A DNA stretch of 44,480 nucleotides from Candidatus Blautia intestinigallinarum. Lineage in GTDB: Bacteria; Bacillota; Clostridia; Lachnospirales; Lachnospiraceae. The notes beneath the pieces were generated by a model, which saw nothing but the letters and a program-made list of their open reading frames with translations, was not told the DNA's origin and did no database searches. The DNA is taken from contig DXIX01000018.1 of the NCBI GenBank assembly GCA_019112635.1, positions 1 through 44,480 on the forward strand, read 5' to 3'. Made by a program: the position numbers and the translations under genes. Shown piece by piece: positions 8,627-17,272 of this stretch. The number at the start of each line of letters is the position of its first letter. Position 1 is the stretch's first letter.

Positions 8627-9925
8627 ATGAGTCAGTTAACAATTTGCGTAATTATTTTTGTTTTGACTTTGATTGGGTTTGCTGTGGGAAGTAAATATGT
8701 GTCAATTACACTAATTTCTCTGATCAGTATGGTCTTATTGATGCTTACAGGGTGTCTTGATACAGAGACGGCACTTTCTTGTTTCTCAAATTCCAGTGCA
8801 ATATTGATGGCAAGTATGTTTATTGTTGCGGCAGGTTTAAATCGAACTCAAATGGTTCGAAAGGTTTCTGATTTTATCTGCAGGATCAGTAAGGGATCTT
8901 TTACAAAAGTTCTTGCAGGCTATGTGATTTTGACTTTTATTCTTGCACAGTTTATTCCAAGTGCAGTGGTATGCTTTTGCGTAGTATTTCCTTTGGGAGT
9001 GTCTGTTTGTCGGGAAATGAATGTCTGTCCTTCCAAAATGATGTTTTCTCTCGGTATTACGGCGATCGGAACAGTGATTACTTTGCCGCTAAGTTCTGCA
9101 ATTCAGGAAATGGCAAGAATTACCGGATTTCTGGAGGCCTATGATTATACCCAGTATAATATGCAGCTGACAGATATTACTTTTGCAAAACTTCCTGTGG
9201 CGATTGTCATAATGATTCTGGCCATCTTTGTACTTCCTAAAGTTTCTCCGGATTATCCGATGGGGGACGATGACTCAATTTCGGAGTCGAGAAAAAGTAC
9301 AGAACAAAAGGCCCTCAGTCCTGTACGTGAGGTTATAGGATATGGTACTTTTGTGCTGGTTCTTTTGGGGATGATCTTTTCTTCTCAATTGGGTGTGGAG
9401 AGCTGGCAGGTTACCTTAATTGGTGCACTGGTGATTGTGGCTTCTGGTGTTTTAAATAAAGATGAGGCCATTAAATCTATGAATTTAAGCATGGTACTCC
9501 TCTATGTGGGTGCACTGGGCATAGGAAATGCTCTATCAGCAACTGGCGCAGCCGATTTAATTGGTGATGGTTTGTCTTCCATTGTCATGGGAGTGCATAA
9601 TAATTATCTGGCTGGTTTGATGTTGTTTATTGTTCCTTTTATTTTGACACAGTTTATGTTGAATCTAGGCGTTTATTCTATTTTTACACCTTTATATATT
9701 ATGCTTTGCAAATCCATGGGCGCAAATCCAATCGGACCGATTATGCTGTGCATGATTGCCTGCATGACAGCTTTTTTCACTCCGTTGGCAACTCCGGCAG
9801 TTCCGGTCATGATGGGCGCAGGAAAATATACGATGAAAGATTTGGCTAAGATGGGATGGATTCCATTTATTGTGATTACCATTGCCAGTGTAGGATGGAT
9901 TATGACCGTGTATCCTATCTTTTAG
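8627..9925 (+). CDS. SLC13/DASS-type anion permease
   Basis: A 432-residue polytopic membrane protein with roughly 10-12 hydrophobic segments. The two-fold repeated segments around SSAIQEMARITGF and TAFFTPLATPAVPVMMGAG resemble the SNT-type substrate and sodium sites of DASS (SLC13/CitT-like) carriers, and the end TMKDLAKMGWIPFIV is typical. Such carriers import di- or tricarboxylates or sulfate with sodium. The ATG at 8627 is preceded by GAGGAGGG; an upstream in-frame ATG at 8564 lacks a site and would add a non-membrane leader. It is the first gene of the operon facing the LysR regulator, followed by the CapA-like and M20 genes. That suggests the cargo is an acidic conjugate cleaved by the peptidase, which is inference. 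Confidence 0.85.
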   Translation: MSQLTICVIIFVLTLIGFAVGSKYVSITLISLISMVLLMLTGCLDTETALSCFSNSSAILMASMFIVAAGLNRTQMVRKVSDFICRISKGSFTKVLAGYVILTFILAQFIPSAVVCFCVVFPLGVSVCREMNVCPSKMMFSLGITAIGTVITLPLSSAIQEMARITGFLEAYDYTQYNMQLTDITFAKLPVAIVIMILAIFVLPKVSPDYPMGDDDSISESRKSTEQKALSPVREVIGYGTFVLVLLGMIFSSQLGVESWQVTLIGALVIVASGVLNKDEAIKSMNLSMVLLYVGALGIGNALSATGAADLIGDGLSSIVMGVHNNYLAGLMLFIVPFILTQFMLNLGVYSIFTPLYIMLCKSMGANPIGPIMLCMIACMTAFFTPLATPAVPVMMGAGKYTMKDLAKMGWIPFIVITIASVGWIMTVYPIF

Positions 9926-9995
9926 AAAAAAGTGATTGAACAGAGGAGAAAACAGATATTTGGGCCGTTAACTAACAGGCAGAATGGAGATTAGT

Positions 9996-11291
9996 ATGAA
10001 AGAAATTTCAATGATTGCTACAGGTGATGCTTTTGTCACCAGAAGAATACCAGAAAATGGATATGAAGGATTTGAACAAATCCAAGAAGTGATAAAGAAG
10101 CATGATGTCCGTTTTTCCAATTTGGAGATGACATTTCATCGGCAAGAAGGGACGCCGGCTGCACAGAGTGGAGGAACCTGGGCAATGACAGATCCAGAAT
10201 GTTTGGATGATATGAAATCTTATGGTTTTAATTTGTTTACCACTGCTAATAATCATTCTGGAGACTACGGGGAAGGCGGAGTTTCAGCAACGATACGGCA
10301 TCTGCGGGAACGGAATATGGTATTTTCCGGAACAGGGAACAACTTGGAAGAAGCCTCAGGTGCTTGCTATCTGGAGACGAGAAAGGGAAGGATTGCTTTA
10401 GTAAGTGCCTGTTCTACATTTTCAATTTCCAGTATGGCAGGGGGACAGTCTGGACGCGTTATTGGCCGTCCAGGGCTGAATCCACTTCGGTTTGTGACAA
10501 CTTACCATGTAACAGAGGATTACTACCGGATGATTCAAAGTCTGGCAAAAGAAACTTATGTCAATGCTTATGAGGATTATGGTATAAAAATTGGTTATGG
10601 AAATCCATATCCTGAAGGGACATCCAGGTTTGGCAATTATACTTTTACTTTAGATGAAAAGACGCAGACTGAGACAAAACCTTTAGAGAGAGATATGATC
10701 CGTTTGGAAGAAGAGATAAAAGAGGCAGCCAGACAGGCTGAGGTTGTTCTGGTCAGCATCCATGCCCATGAGACGAAAAAGGACAATTTCGCTGAGCCGC
10801 CCCAATATCTGGAAATTGCCTCAAAGAGATGTATTGATGCCGGGGCTTCAGTGGTAATTGGGCATGGTCCCCATGAACTGCGTGGAATTGAGCTATATCA
10901 TGACGGGGTGATTTTCTACAGTCTTGGTAATTTTATCTTTCAGACGGAGACTATCTCTGTACAGCCTTATGAGGCATTTTATAATAAAGGTTTGCCTGCG
11001 GATACGAAAATTGGAGCCTATATGGATCGGCGGAGTAAAAATGGTACGGCAGGTTATCCTACTCAGGAAAATATTTGGAGATCGGTGATGGCGGGATGGA
11101 CGATGAAAGATGGCAAGGTAACTCAGGTGCAGCTCTATCCCATCTCCTTGGGGATGGGAAGCCATCGATCCAGATTGGGAACACCGATACTTTCGTCGGA
11201 AGACAAAACATTAAAATATTTGGCATCTTTGAGTGAACCTTTTGGCACACACATTGTCGTGCGTGATCATGTGGGGTACATCGATTTATGA
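9996..11291 (+). CDS. CapA/PgsA-family metallophosphoesterase-like protein
   Basis: A 431-residue protein with the CapA fold order: ATGDAF near the N-terminus, FSNLE, TTANNHSGDYG, VSIHAHE and VIGHGPHELRG followed by FYSLGNFIFQ. These supply the Asp, Asn and His ligands of a calcineurin-like dinuclear metal site. CapA/PgsA proteins take part in poly-gamma-glutamate capsule synthesis or release, but no capB, capC or ligase gene is nearby, and there is no obvious signal peptide or membrane anchor. It may therefore be a cytoplasmic hydrolase in a catabolic operon. The ATG at 9996 is chosen because GGAGA lies five bases upstream; the in-frame ATG at 9984 has no good site. The M20 gene starts 17 bases downstream. 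Confidence 0.85.
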   Translation: MKEISMIATGDAFVTRRIPENGYEGFEQIQEVIKKHDVRFSNLEMTFHRQEGTPAAQSGGTWAMTDPECLDDMKSYGFNLFTTANNHSGDYGEGGVSATIRHLRERNMVFSGTGNNLEEASGACYLETRKGRIALVSACSTFSISSMAGGQSGRVIGRPGLNPLRFVTTYHVTEDYYRMIQSLAKETYVNAYEDYGIKIGYGNPYPEGTSRFGNYTFTLDEKTQTETKPLERDMIRLEEEIKEAARQAEVVLVSIHAHETKKDNFAEPPQYLEIASKRCIDAGASVVIGHGPHELRGIELYHDGVIFYSLGNFIFQTETISVQPYEAFYNKGLPADTKIGAYMDRRSKNGTAGYPTQENIWRSVMAGWTMKDGKVTQVQLYPISLGMGSHRSRLGTPILSSEDKTLKYLASLSEPFGTHIVVRDHVGYIDL

Positions 11292-11307
11292 GAAAAGAGA
11301 GGTTAAA

Positions 11308-12444
11308 ATGAAAAAAATGGAGAAAATAGAAGCGTATGTATCAGAGCACCAAATAGAGGCAGAGGAACTTTTATTGGAACTTGGGAAAATTCCAGCTCCG
11401 TCTCATCAAGAAGAGAAGAGGGCAGAATATGTACAGCAATGGTTACTATCCCAGGGGGCTGAAGATGTGTCTATTGACGATGCTAAAAATGTAATCTGTA
11501 GAATAGGCCTTGAAGAGTATCGGGATATTGTGGTTTTTATGGCGCATACAGATATTGTATTTCCAGATACAGAACCTTTGAAAATGATTCTTGAAGGAAG
11601 AAAACTTTATGCTCCGGGAATTGGAGACGATACGGCAAATCTGGTCAATTTGATGATGAGTGCCAAGTATGTGATTCAGAATAAACCGAAACTTAAATTG
11701 GGATTTTTGATTGTGGCCAATTCCTGTGAGGAAGGACTTGGAAATTTGGATGGATGTAAAGAGATTATAAGCACATATGGGAACAGGGTGAAAGCATTTT
11801 ATTCCTTTGATGGGTATCTTTCCCAGTGTACTAGTATAGCAGTAGGCTCTCATCGTTACAAAATTACAGTGAAGACGGCAGGCGGTCATTCCTGGCTTAA
11901 TTTTGGTGCCCCTAACGCTATAGAAATTATTAGTAGATTAATTCAGTGCTTATACCAGATGAGAATTCCCAAAGAGGCGAAGACGACATATAATGTGGGT
12001 TATATTGAAGGAGGGACGACGGTCAATACAGTAGCGCAAGAGGCATCCATGCTTTTTGAATTTCGATCTACCAGTCAGAAATGTTTGGAAATGATGGAAA
12101 AGCAGATGACGGATATCATTCAGTCGCATCAAGGAGATTTCACAATTACGACAGAATTGCTGGGAGTACGTCCCGGCAATGGAGAGATCGATCAGAAAAA
12201 ACTAGAAGAATATACGCAGATGAGCGTGCAGTTGATCAGAGAATTTTATGATGGAGAGTTGGATACCGATGCCTATTCTACAGATTCTAATATTCCTCTT
12301 TCTCAAGGAATTTTGGCTAACACTATCGGTACCGTTGTGGGTGCGAAAGCACATACAAGAGAAGAGTGGGTAGATTTGGATAGTCTTCCCACAGGAATGA
12401 AGATTGTTTTACGGTTAATGCTTCATTACACGGAAGAAAAATAA
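11308..12444 (+). CDS. M20-family metallopeptidase, paralogue of the fusion protein's C-terminal half
   Basis: A 378-residue M20 peptidase/deacylase. Metal ligands by pattern: H80 and D82 in MAHTD, the Asp of GIGDD, E141/E142 in CEEGLGN, and a His in KAHTREEW near the C-terminus. It has the usual dimerisation lid insert. The protein matches residues about 322-693 of the product of 238-2319 almost without gaps, around 70 percent by eye. The ATG at 11308 follows GAGAGGT; longer in-frame starts would overlap the CapA-like gene. M20 enzymes cleave small peptides, N-acyl amino acids or carbamoyl compounds. With the permease and CapA-like gene upstream, it probably hydrolyses an imported acidic amide. 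The substrate is unknown. Confidence 0.9.
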   Translation: MKKMEKIEAYVSEHQIEAEELLLELGKIPAPSHQEEKRAEYVQQWLLSQGAEDVSIDDAKNVICRIGLEEYRDIVVFMAHTDIVFPDTEPLKMILEGRKLYAPGIGDDTANLVNLMMSAKYVIQNKPKLKLGFLIVANSCEEGLGNLDGCKEIISTYGNRVKAFYSFDGYLSQCTSIAVGSHRYKITVKTAGGHSWLNFGAPNAIEIISRLIQCLYQMRIPKEAKTTYNVGYIEGGTTVNTVAQEASMLFEFRSTSQKCLEMMEKQMTDIIQSHQGDFTITTELLGVRPGNGEIDQKKLEEYTQMSVQLIREFYDGELDTDAYSTDSNIPLSQGILANTIGTVVGAKAHTREEWVDLDSLPTGMKIVLRLMLHYTEEK

Positions 12445-12461
12445 AATACGAAAATGGGAGC

Positions 12462-12547
12462 GTCTATTAGATGGGGGACACCTGCCATTAATACAAGTTT
12501 GTTACTCGTTGATTGTAAAGGCAGGAGTCTTCCCACGTCTGATAAAC
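12462..12547. repeat. Long imperfect inverted repeat between convergent genes
   Basis: The left arm 12462-12486 (starting GTCTATTAGATGGGGG and ending ACACCTGCC) pairs with 12520-12547 (GGCAGGAGTC to CTGATAAAC) over about 25 positions with few mismatches and a small bulge. TACAA and TTGTA inside extend the pairing. There is no T-tract on either side, so it is not an ordinary terminator. It lies between the plus-strand M20 gene and the end of the minus-strand ABC permease gene. Confidence 0.6.
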
Positions 12548-12551
12548 TAAC

Positions 12552-13259
12552 CTATATAAGATCTTTCTCTTCTACTCCCGCAACAGATAGAAAAGCAAAG
12601 ATTAGTGAAAGAATGGTCAGAATGAAAGGAAATATTGCATTGTTTGCCATCGTAAGGTCGCCAATGTTTGCTTGTGTCAATAGAATCAGCAGGAAAGAGG
12701 AAATAATCGTTGCTTTTGAGGATTTCATTGACAGGCCTATAAATAGTGCAATAAAACTCATGGTAATGATAGAAATAGATTTCACAATAAGCTGTACATA
12801 AAATCCAAGACTTGCCATATTGTAATCGATCGGGAATGACGATATCATGAATCTAGAACCAAGCAGGACACTTCCATAAAGTAAGAGTTTTGTAAGAACT
12901 AACGCTGCAAAGCAGAAAATCCAGACGGACAGCATTTGTGAAATTATTATTTTCTGCCGCTTGATAGGGTAGGAAAACATCAATGCCATTGTTTTGTCTC
13001 TATAGGCACTGACAATAAATGAGGAAAGCATGACACTGGTAAATACCAGAAATGACATACTTGTAAATAATTCGATGGGAGAAGAGATGGTGCCATTTCC
13101 CGGAGCTGCGTCAGGAACGCCGGTATCGGGATCATTTGCAATTCCAAGGTAAGCAAGTGCGAATATAAACAGACAGAGAATGACTGCCAGAATTGATGCA
13201 TTTCTGATGTACTTTCCGATATTATTCTTTTTCCACTCTAATTTAATCAATTTCAGCAT
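12552..13259 (-). CDS. ABC-2 type permease of a BcrAB-like exporter
   Basis: A 235-residue protein with about six hydrophobic segments, beginning LIKLEWKKNNIGKYIRN, which is typical for permeases of the bacitracin/lantibiotic-immunity class. An extracellular loop after the first segment is rich in Gly, Pro and Asp. It is the last gene of the minus-strand block; its start overlaps the stop of the ATPase gene by one base, so translation is probably coupled. Together they would form an exporter or flippase-like pump protecting against a peptide antibiotic, or moving an endogenous peptide. No precursor peptide gene was found nearby. Confidence 0.8.
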   Translation of the reverse strand: MLKLIKLEWKKNNIGKYIRNASILAVILCLFIFALAYLGIANDPDTGVPDAAPGNGTISSPIELFTSMSFLVFTSVMLSSFIVSAYRDKTMALMFSYPIKRQKIIISQMLSVWIFCFAALVLTKLLLYGSVLLGSRFMISSFPIDYNMASLGFYVQLIVKSISIITMSFIALFIGLSMKSSKATIISSFLLILLTQANIGDLTMANNAIFPFILTILSLIFAFLSVAGVEEKDLI

Positions 13260-14176
13260 TACTGTTTCACCTCCGCAGTCATTTTGAGAAAATAATCTTC
13301 CAGGGTTTCAGATTGCTTACCCAGTGCAGTGACTTCAACATCATTGAATGCCATAACTTTCGATAATTCCTGAGCTGAAATATTCTGATCGTAAATACGA
13401 ATTTTATTGTTTCCGATCATCTTAAAATTACTAAGATCAAGTTTCTCACATAATACATAGGCTGCCCTTTTGGGGTTTGTTACGGTCAGTTCAATATAGG
13501 CAAGCCCCATTTTTTCAATTTCTTTCATGCCGATTTCTTTTATCATCATTCCATGATGAATTACACCAATCGTATCGGCAATGCTTTCAATTTCCGAAAG
13601 AATATGACTGGATACCATAATGGTTATCCCGTATTCTTCACAAAGTGTTTTCAGCAGATCACGGATTTGCTTCATACCTGCCGGGTCAAGCCCGTTTGTT
13701 GGCTCATCAAGAATGAGCAGTTCTGGTTTACAAAGGATAGCACGGGCTATACCGAGCCGTTCTTTCATTCCGAGGGAATAATTTTTAACCGGTTTTTGCG
13801 CCGCGTCTGCTAAATCCAACATATCAAGGGCATTTTCAATGCTGCCATGCTTATAATATCCCATGTACTCACAATGCAGTCTTAAATTTTCGTACCCGGT
13901 CATGTGATTGTAAAAGGTTGGAAATTCAATAATGCTTCCTATTCTTTTCAACACTTCATAAGACTGCGGAGTTAGTATTTTTCCAAAAATCTCAATGCTG
14001 CCGTCTGTCGGTTTCCAGAGATTGGTGATCATCTTCATCACGGTTGTTTTTCCTGCGCCGTTTGGACCGAGGAAACCATAGATCTCTCCGTTTTTTACGT
14101 GGAGACTAACCCCTTTTACAAGATTTTTTCCGCCAATGGTTTTCGTGAGGTTATTTGTCTGTAAGATATATGGCAT
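13259..14176 (-). CDS. ABC transporter ATP-binding protein, BcrA-like
   Basis: A 305-residue ATPase with Walker A GPNGAGKTT (about 37-45), a Q-loop, signature YSLGMKERLGIA, Walker B LLILDEPTNGLDP and switch His in SSHILSE, followed by a C-terminal extension of about 85 residues as in BcrA-type bacitracin and lantibiotic-immunity ATPases. The ATG is preceded by AAAGGAGGCAGCAGAAA. It lies 65 bases downstream of the kinase gene and overlaps the permease gene. The order regulator, kinase, ATPase, permease is the standard layout of peptide-antibiotic sensing and detoxification modules in Firmicutes. The actual antibiotic is not predictable. Confidence 0.9.
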   Translation of the reverse strand: MPYILQTNNLTKTIGGKNLVKGVSLHVKNGEIYGFLGPNGAGKTTVMKMITNLWKPTDGSIEIFGKILTPQSYEVLKRIGSIIEFPTFYNHMTGYENLRLHCEYMGYYKHGSIENALDMLDLADAAQKPVKNYSLGMKERLGIARAILCKPELLILDEPTNGLDPAGMKQIRDLLKTLCEEYGITIMVSSHILSEIESIADTIGVIHHGMMIKEIGMKEIEKMGLAYIELTVTNPKRAAYVLCEKLDLSNFKMIGNNKIRIYDQNISAQELSKVMAFNDVEVTALGKQSETLEDYFLKMTAEVKQ

Positions 14177-14241
14177 TTTCTGCTGCCTCCTTTCTAGATA
14201 CCATTGTAGCGGCTCAGATTTTCAAAACTCTTGAATAAATC

Positions 14242-15204
14242 TTACAAATTTCTTTCGTGGTATTTAGAATGTTGTTTTTTCAGCTGTACGGTAAACGTAG
14301 TTTTTACATGAGGAATGCTTTCTAAAGAAATGGTTCCGCCAAGACGCAGAGCTAAGTTTTTAGCGATTGTCAGTCCCAGACCGTTTCCCTGTATATTGCG
14401 GTTGCGCGAATCTTCCAGTGTAAATAGTCTGTCAAAGATACTGTCTGCAAAGGCTTTCTCAATTCCTTTTCCTCTGTCTGTCACATCAATATACACGTTC
14501 CGGTCATCATCCCGCAAAGAAATTCCCAGATATTTTCCATCAATTCCGTAACGGATTACGTTAGAAATCAAATTGAACAAAATTCGCTGTAAGGCTTCTT
14601 GATTTCCTTGAATATAAACAGGTGTTTCCGGTATATCAATTTCAACTTGAAATTTTTTATTGGAAAGCAACTCGTAAAAGTCTAATACACTTTCGCGGCA
14701 AATCTCACAAATATCTATTCTGGAAAGTTCAAGCTCCATATCGCCGGACTCTATTTTGGAGAGTGTAAAAAACTGATTGATTAATTCCATGACACTTTGG
14801 GTTTTACGTTCTACTTTTTTCAACATTTCATCAGATGGTGTGTCACTCAATTGCATGATCTCCAAATATCCCAGGATAACTGTCATTGGTGTTTTGATAT
14901 CGTGGGAAATATTGGATAACATTTTTTTTGAAGCGATTTCTGAACGGCGATAGTCTGCTTTGGTCTTTAACTGTTTTTCCAGCAAAGCGTTTATTTGCGC
15001 GGTGAGTTCCATGAGATCTTTATTTTCTGTAAAAACCATGATTTGTTCACCGCTGTCTGTTTCTATAATTTCTCTGAGTTTATCGCTGATGGACTGCAGT
15101 TTGGCCTGTGTACCTGTTCGAAAAGCAAATTGCTGATAAAGTATAATGCAAATTAAAATCCCTATACAAATCGTTAAAAAAAAGATAATTGTTGACTCAC
15201 TCAT
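14242..15204 (-). CDS. Sensor histidine kinase of the BcrAB-like module
   Basis: A 320-residue kinase with a single N-terminal membrane segment (about 4-24) and virtually no extracellular domain, so it may sense through the membrane or through the transporter. HisKA has SNISHDIKTPMTV with the phospho-accepting His near residue 102; the ATPase domain has the N-box LISNVIRYG, DRGKGIE and GNGLGLTI. The start overlaps the regulator stop by four bases (ATGA), indicating coupled translation. The size and single-segment layout resemble kinases linked to bacitracin/lantibiotic ABC transporters. All catalytic boxes appear intact, unlike the partner pair at 2.3 kb, where the regulator is broken. Confidence 0.88.
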   Translation of the reverse strand: MSESTIIFFLTICIGILICIILYQQFAFRTGTQAKLQSISDKLREIIETDSGEQIMVFTENKDLMELTAQINALLEKQLKTKADYRRSEIASKKMLSNISHDIKTPMTVILGYLEIMQLSDTPSDEMLKKVERKTQSVMELINQFFTLSKIESGDMELELSRIDICEICRESVLDFYELLSNKKFQVEIDIPETPVYIQGNQEALQRILFNLISNVIRYGIDGKYLGISLRDDDRNVYIDVTDRGKGIEKAFADSIFDRLFTLEDSRNRNIQGNGLGLTIAKNLALRLGGTISLESIPHVKTTFTVQLKKQHSKYHERNL

Positions 15205-15899
15205 AGAGCTTCTCCCAATTTATATCCGATTCCCCAGACAGTAATAATATATTTGGGATTACGGGTATCTTCTTCGATTTTATTTCTGAGACGGCTTATG
15301 TGGACGTTGACAGCATTTTCATCGCCAAGATAAGCGTCATTCCATACAAGAGAATAGATCTGTTCTTTCGTATAAACTTTTTTTGGATTTTGCATAAGCA
15401 GTTTTAATATTGCAAATTCTTTTGCAGTTAGTTCCACGCGTTTTCCATTCTGGGTAAGTGTATAATCTGACAAATTCATTACCAGTTTTCCGAGAGTTAA
15501 AATTTGTGGAGGATCCATGACTGACTGGTCATATTGAGTTCTTCTGCGGATGTTAGCTTTAATTCGAGCTAATACCTCCGCAACGGAAAATGGTTTTGTG
15601 ATATAATCGTCAGCGCCTAAATTTAGTCCTAAAGTTTTATCAGTTTCCGTATCTTTGGCAGAAACAATGATAATAGGAACTACACTGTTTTTTCTGATAT
15701 GCTGCATTACATCTATTCCACTGATTTTTGGGATCATTAAATCAAGCAGAATTAAACTGAACTCTGTACGGTCAAAATAATTACAAGCCTCCTGGCCGTC
15801 TGCTGCACATATCACTTCATAATTTTCCAACGTCAAATAATTTTTCAGCATTTCACTGATTTCGATATCATCCTCAACCAATAGAATCTTGTGGTTCAT
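15201..15899 (-). CDS. OmpR/PhoB-type response regulator
   Basis: A 232-residue regulator. The receiver has acidic residues at LLVEDDIE, the phospho-acceptor Asp in LILLDLMIP (about residue 53), Thr/Ser in IIIVSAKD and Lys in DYITKPFSV. The winged helix carries ELTAKEFAILKLLMQNP, the recognition segment NAVNVHISRLRNKIEE, and the ending YIITVWGIGYKLGE. The ATG is preceded by AAAGGAGAA. A TATAAT element lies upstream on the minus strand (15946-15951) but without a good -35, so it may also be reached by read-through from the TetR/CPBP promoter. It likely controls the downstream ABC genes. Confidence 0.9.
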   Translation of the reverse strand: MNHKILLVEDDIEISEMLKNYLTLENYEVICAADGQEACNYFDRTEFSLILLDLMIPKISGIDVMQHIRKNSVVPIIIVSAKDTETDKTLGLNLGADDYITKPFSVAEVLARIKANIRRRTQYDQSVMDPPQILTLGKLVMNLSDYTLTQNGKRVELTAKEFAILKLLMQNPKKVYTKEQIYSLVWNDAYLGDENAVNVHISRLRNKIEEDTRNPKYIITVWGIGYKLGEAL

Positions 15900-15960
15900 T
15901 TTTTATTCTCCTTTTGCCGGTTGTCTGCAGTTCTTTGTGCGTTATATTATATAAAAAATA

Positions 15961-16650
15961 TCAGAAAGCGTTCCATAAAAACAAAAATGCAAAGATACAT
16001 CCCCAGGCATTTTTTGCTTTTGTTGCACAGCTTATCATTCCATAAATAAATATAAAGGTTACGATCATTTCAATGATTCCCCAGAATGATGTGCCAAAAG
16101 GATGAAGTAAAATACAAATGAAAGCACACGTTATGGCACCTATGTTTATTTTGCTCGGATATCTTTGATTGATTACTTTGCTGACAATATAATAATTGAA
16201 TCCTTCAAAAAACCCCCAAGAAATTCCGACAATCAACATTCCTAATATTTTATTTAAGAGACTGTCTGCAAGTATATGCTCTGTAATTAAAACAGAAAGT
16301 GGCATATATCCATTGAATTGTCCAGATACAAGTAGGTAGATAAAATAGGGAACGAAAAATAGTGTGGTACTTAAAATAGCTTTTATAGAACCCTTTCTAC
16401 ATAATCCCATTTTTTGAAAAGTATCTTTGTGTTTGAAACACACAATTAAGCTGCCTAATCCAGCAATCGAAAACTGGATGAATGCGATTACAATCGTGCG
16501 TATTAGAATGGGAATTTTATTATCATCGATCAATTCAGCAAGACTATTACTTAATACCATATACAGTATAAATCCAGCCAGCGTGATGAAAGCAATTATC
16601 TCAATGTCTGTTTCTAATCGTTTTTGTTCCACGGTAAGTTCATTTTTCAT
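15961..16650 (-). CDS. CPBP-like integral membrane protein lacking the usual catalytic motif
   Basis: A 229-residue protein with about seven or eight hydrophobic segments. The layout and the segment ISWGFFEGFNYYIVSKV, followed later by LLHPFGTSFW, resemble the CPBP (Abi/CAAX-protease-like) family. The family's paired glutamates and arginine (EExxxR) are not intact here: only one Glu is present in FFEGF and no Arg follows at the expected place. Proteolytic activity is therefore doubtful. It begins two bases after the TetR gene stop, so the two are co-transcribed from the strong promoter at 17273-17301. CPBP proteins near bacteriocin systems often give self-immunity, which would fit the neighbouring BcrAB-like module, but this is inference. 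Confidence 0.55.
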   Translation of the reverse strand: MKNELTVEQKRLETDIEIIAFITLAGFILYMVLSNSLAELIDDNKIPILIRTIVIAFIQFSIAGLGSLIVCFKHKDTFQKMGLCRKGSIKAILSTTLFFVPYFIYLLVSGQFNGYMPLSVLITEHILADSLLNKILGMLIVGISWGFFEGFNYYIVSKVINQRYPSKINIGAITCAFICILLHPFGTSFWGIIEMIVTFIFIYGMISCATKAKNAWGCIFAFLFLWNAF

Positions 16651-16652
16651 CG

Positions 16653-17219
16653 TTATTTTCCTTTCAGAACATATAAAAGTCCTCTATATGAATTTGTTAA
16701 AATATTGCGTATTTCATTTTCATCAAATGGATATTGATTGGTTGCAATTGTACAAGCGATTCCGTGGGTCAGCAACCATATATTGGAAAATAATTCTTTA
16801 CTGGCATATTCGTTTAATCCTGTAGCGTCAGCTATTCCACAGATAATTTCTGGATTATCAGCCATATCTGCAACAGAATGAAAATTTTTAATTTCGATGT
16901 TGCCAGATAGAAAAATAAATTTAAACAAATTTTTTTCTTCTTTGGCAAAGTAGATGTAGTTAAGCCCCATCTGTAAAAACGGAGAAGTATTTTTAAAACT
17001 TCTTGAAAACAAATATTTTTCGTAATACTGTTCAGCTTCTATATATACATCCTTTTTCAATTCTTCCATGTTTTTGTAAATCCTAAAAATCGGATTCGTA
17101 GAACAGTTTAATTGTTTGGCCAGGTTCCTTGCATTTAATCTTTCTGCGCCTTCATTTCTAATAAGTGTCAGCGATGCATTTAATACATCTTCTTTTGATA
17201 TAATTGTTTTAGGTGGCAT
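16653..17219 (-). CDS. TetR/AcrR-family regulator
   Basis: A 188-residue protein with an N-terminal TetR helix-turn-helix (ISKEDVLNASLTLIRNEG, then LNARNLAKQLNCSTNPIFRIYKNMEELK) and a helical ligand domain. AAGGAGT lies six bases before the ATG. A consensus promoter and overlapping palindromes sit immediately upstream, so autorepression is likely. It forms a two-gene unit with the CPBP-like membrane gene and may also drive the downstream two-component and ABC genes, since no terminator was seen in the 61-base gap at 15900-15960. The effector is unknown. Confidence 0.88.
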   Translation of the reverse strand: MPPKTIISKEDVLNASLTLIRNEGAERLNARNLAKQLNCSTNPIFRIYKNMEELKKDVYIEAEQYYEKYLFSRSFKNTSPFLQMGLNYIYFAKEEKNLFKFIFLSGNIEIKNFHSVADMADNPEIICGIADATGLNEYASKELFSNIWLLTHGIACTIATNQYPFDENEIRNILTNSYRGLLYVLKGK

Positions 17220-17243
17220 ATCAAACTCCTTTATACATAACTA

Positions 17244-17262
17244 ATGTTACGTAACATATGTT
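17244..17262. promoter_or_regulatory. Overlapping palindromes, probable TetR operator
   Basis: ATGTTACGTAACAT (17244-17257) is a perfect 14-base palindrome, and AACATATGTT (17253-17262) is a perfect 10-base palindrome overlapping it. They lie just downstream of the -10 element of the TetR gene promoter, around the expected transcription start, the usual place for an autorepressor site. Confidence 0.7.
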
Positions 17263-17272
17263 ATTTAATGAA

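Noticed and set aside
9996..11291. The CapA-like gene as part of a capsule (poly-gamma-glutamate) operon
   Set aside because: No capB, capC or ligase gene is near, and no membrane anchor is seen in the protein.
12454..12801. A plus-strand frame of 115 codons over the end of the ABC permease
   Set aside because: It is antisense to the permease gene and passes through the inverted repeat; no ribosome site.
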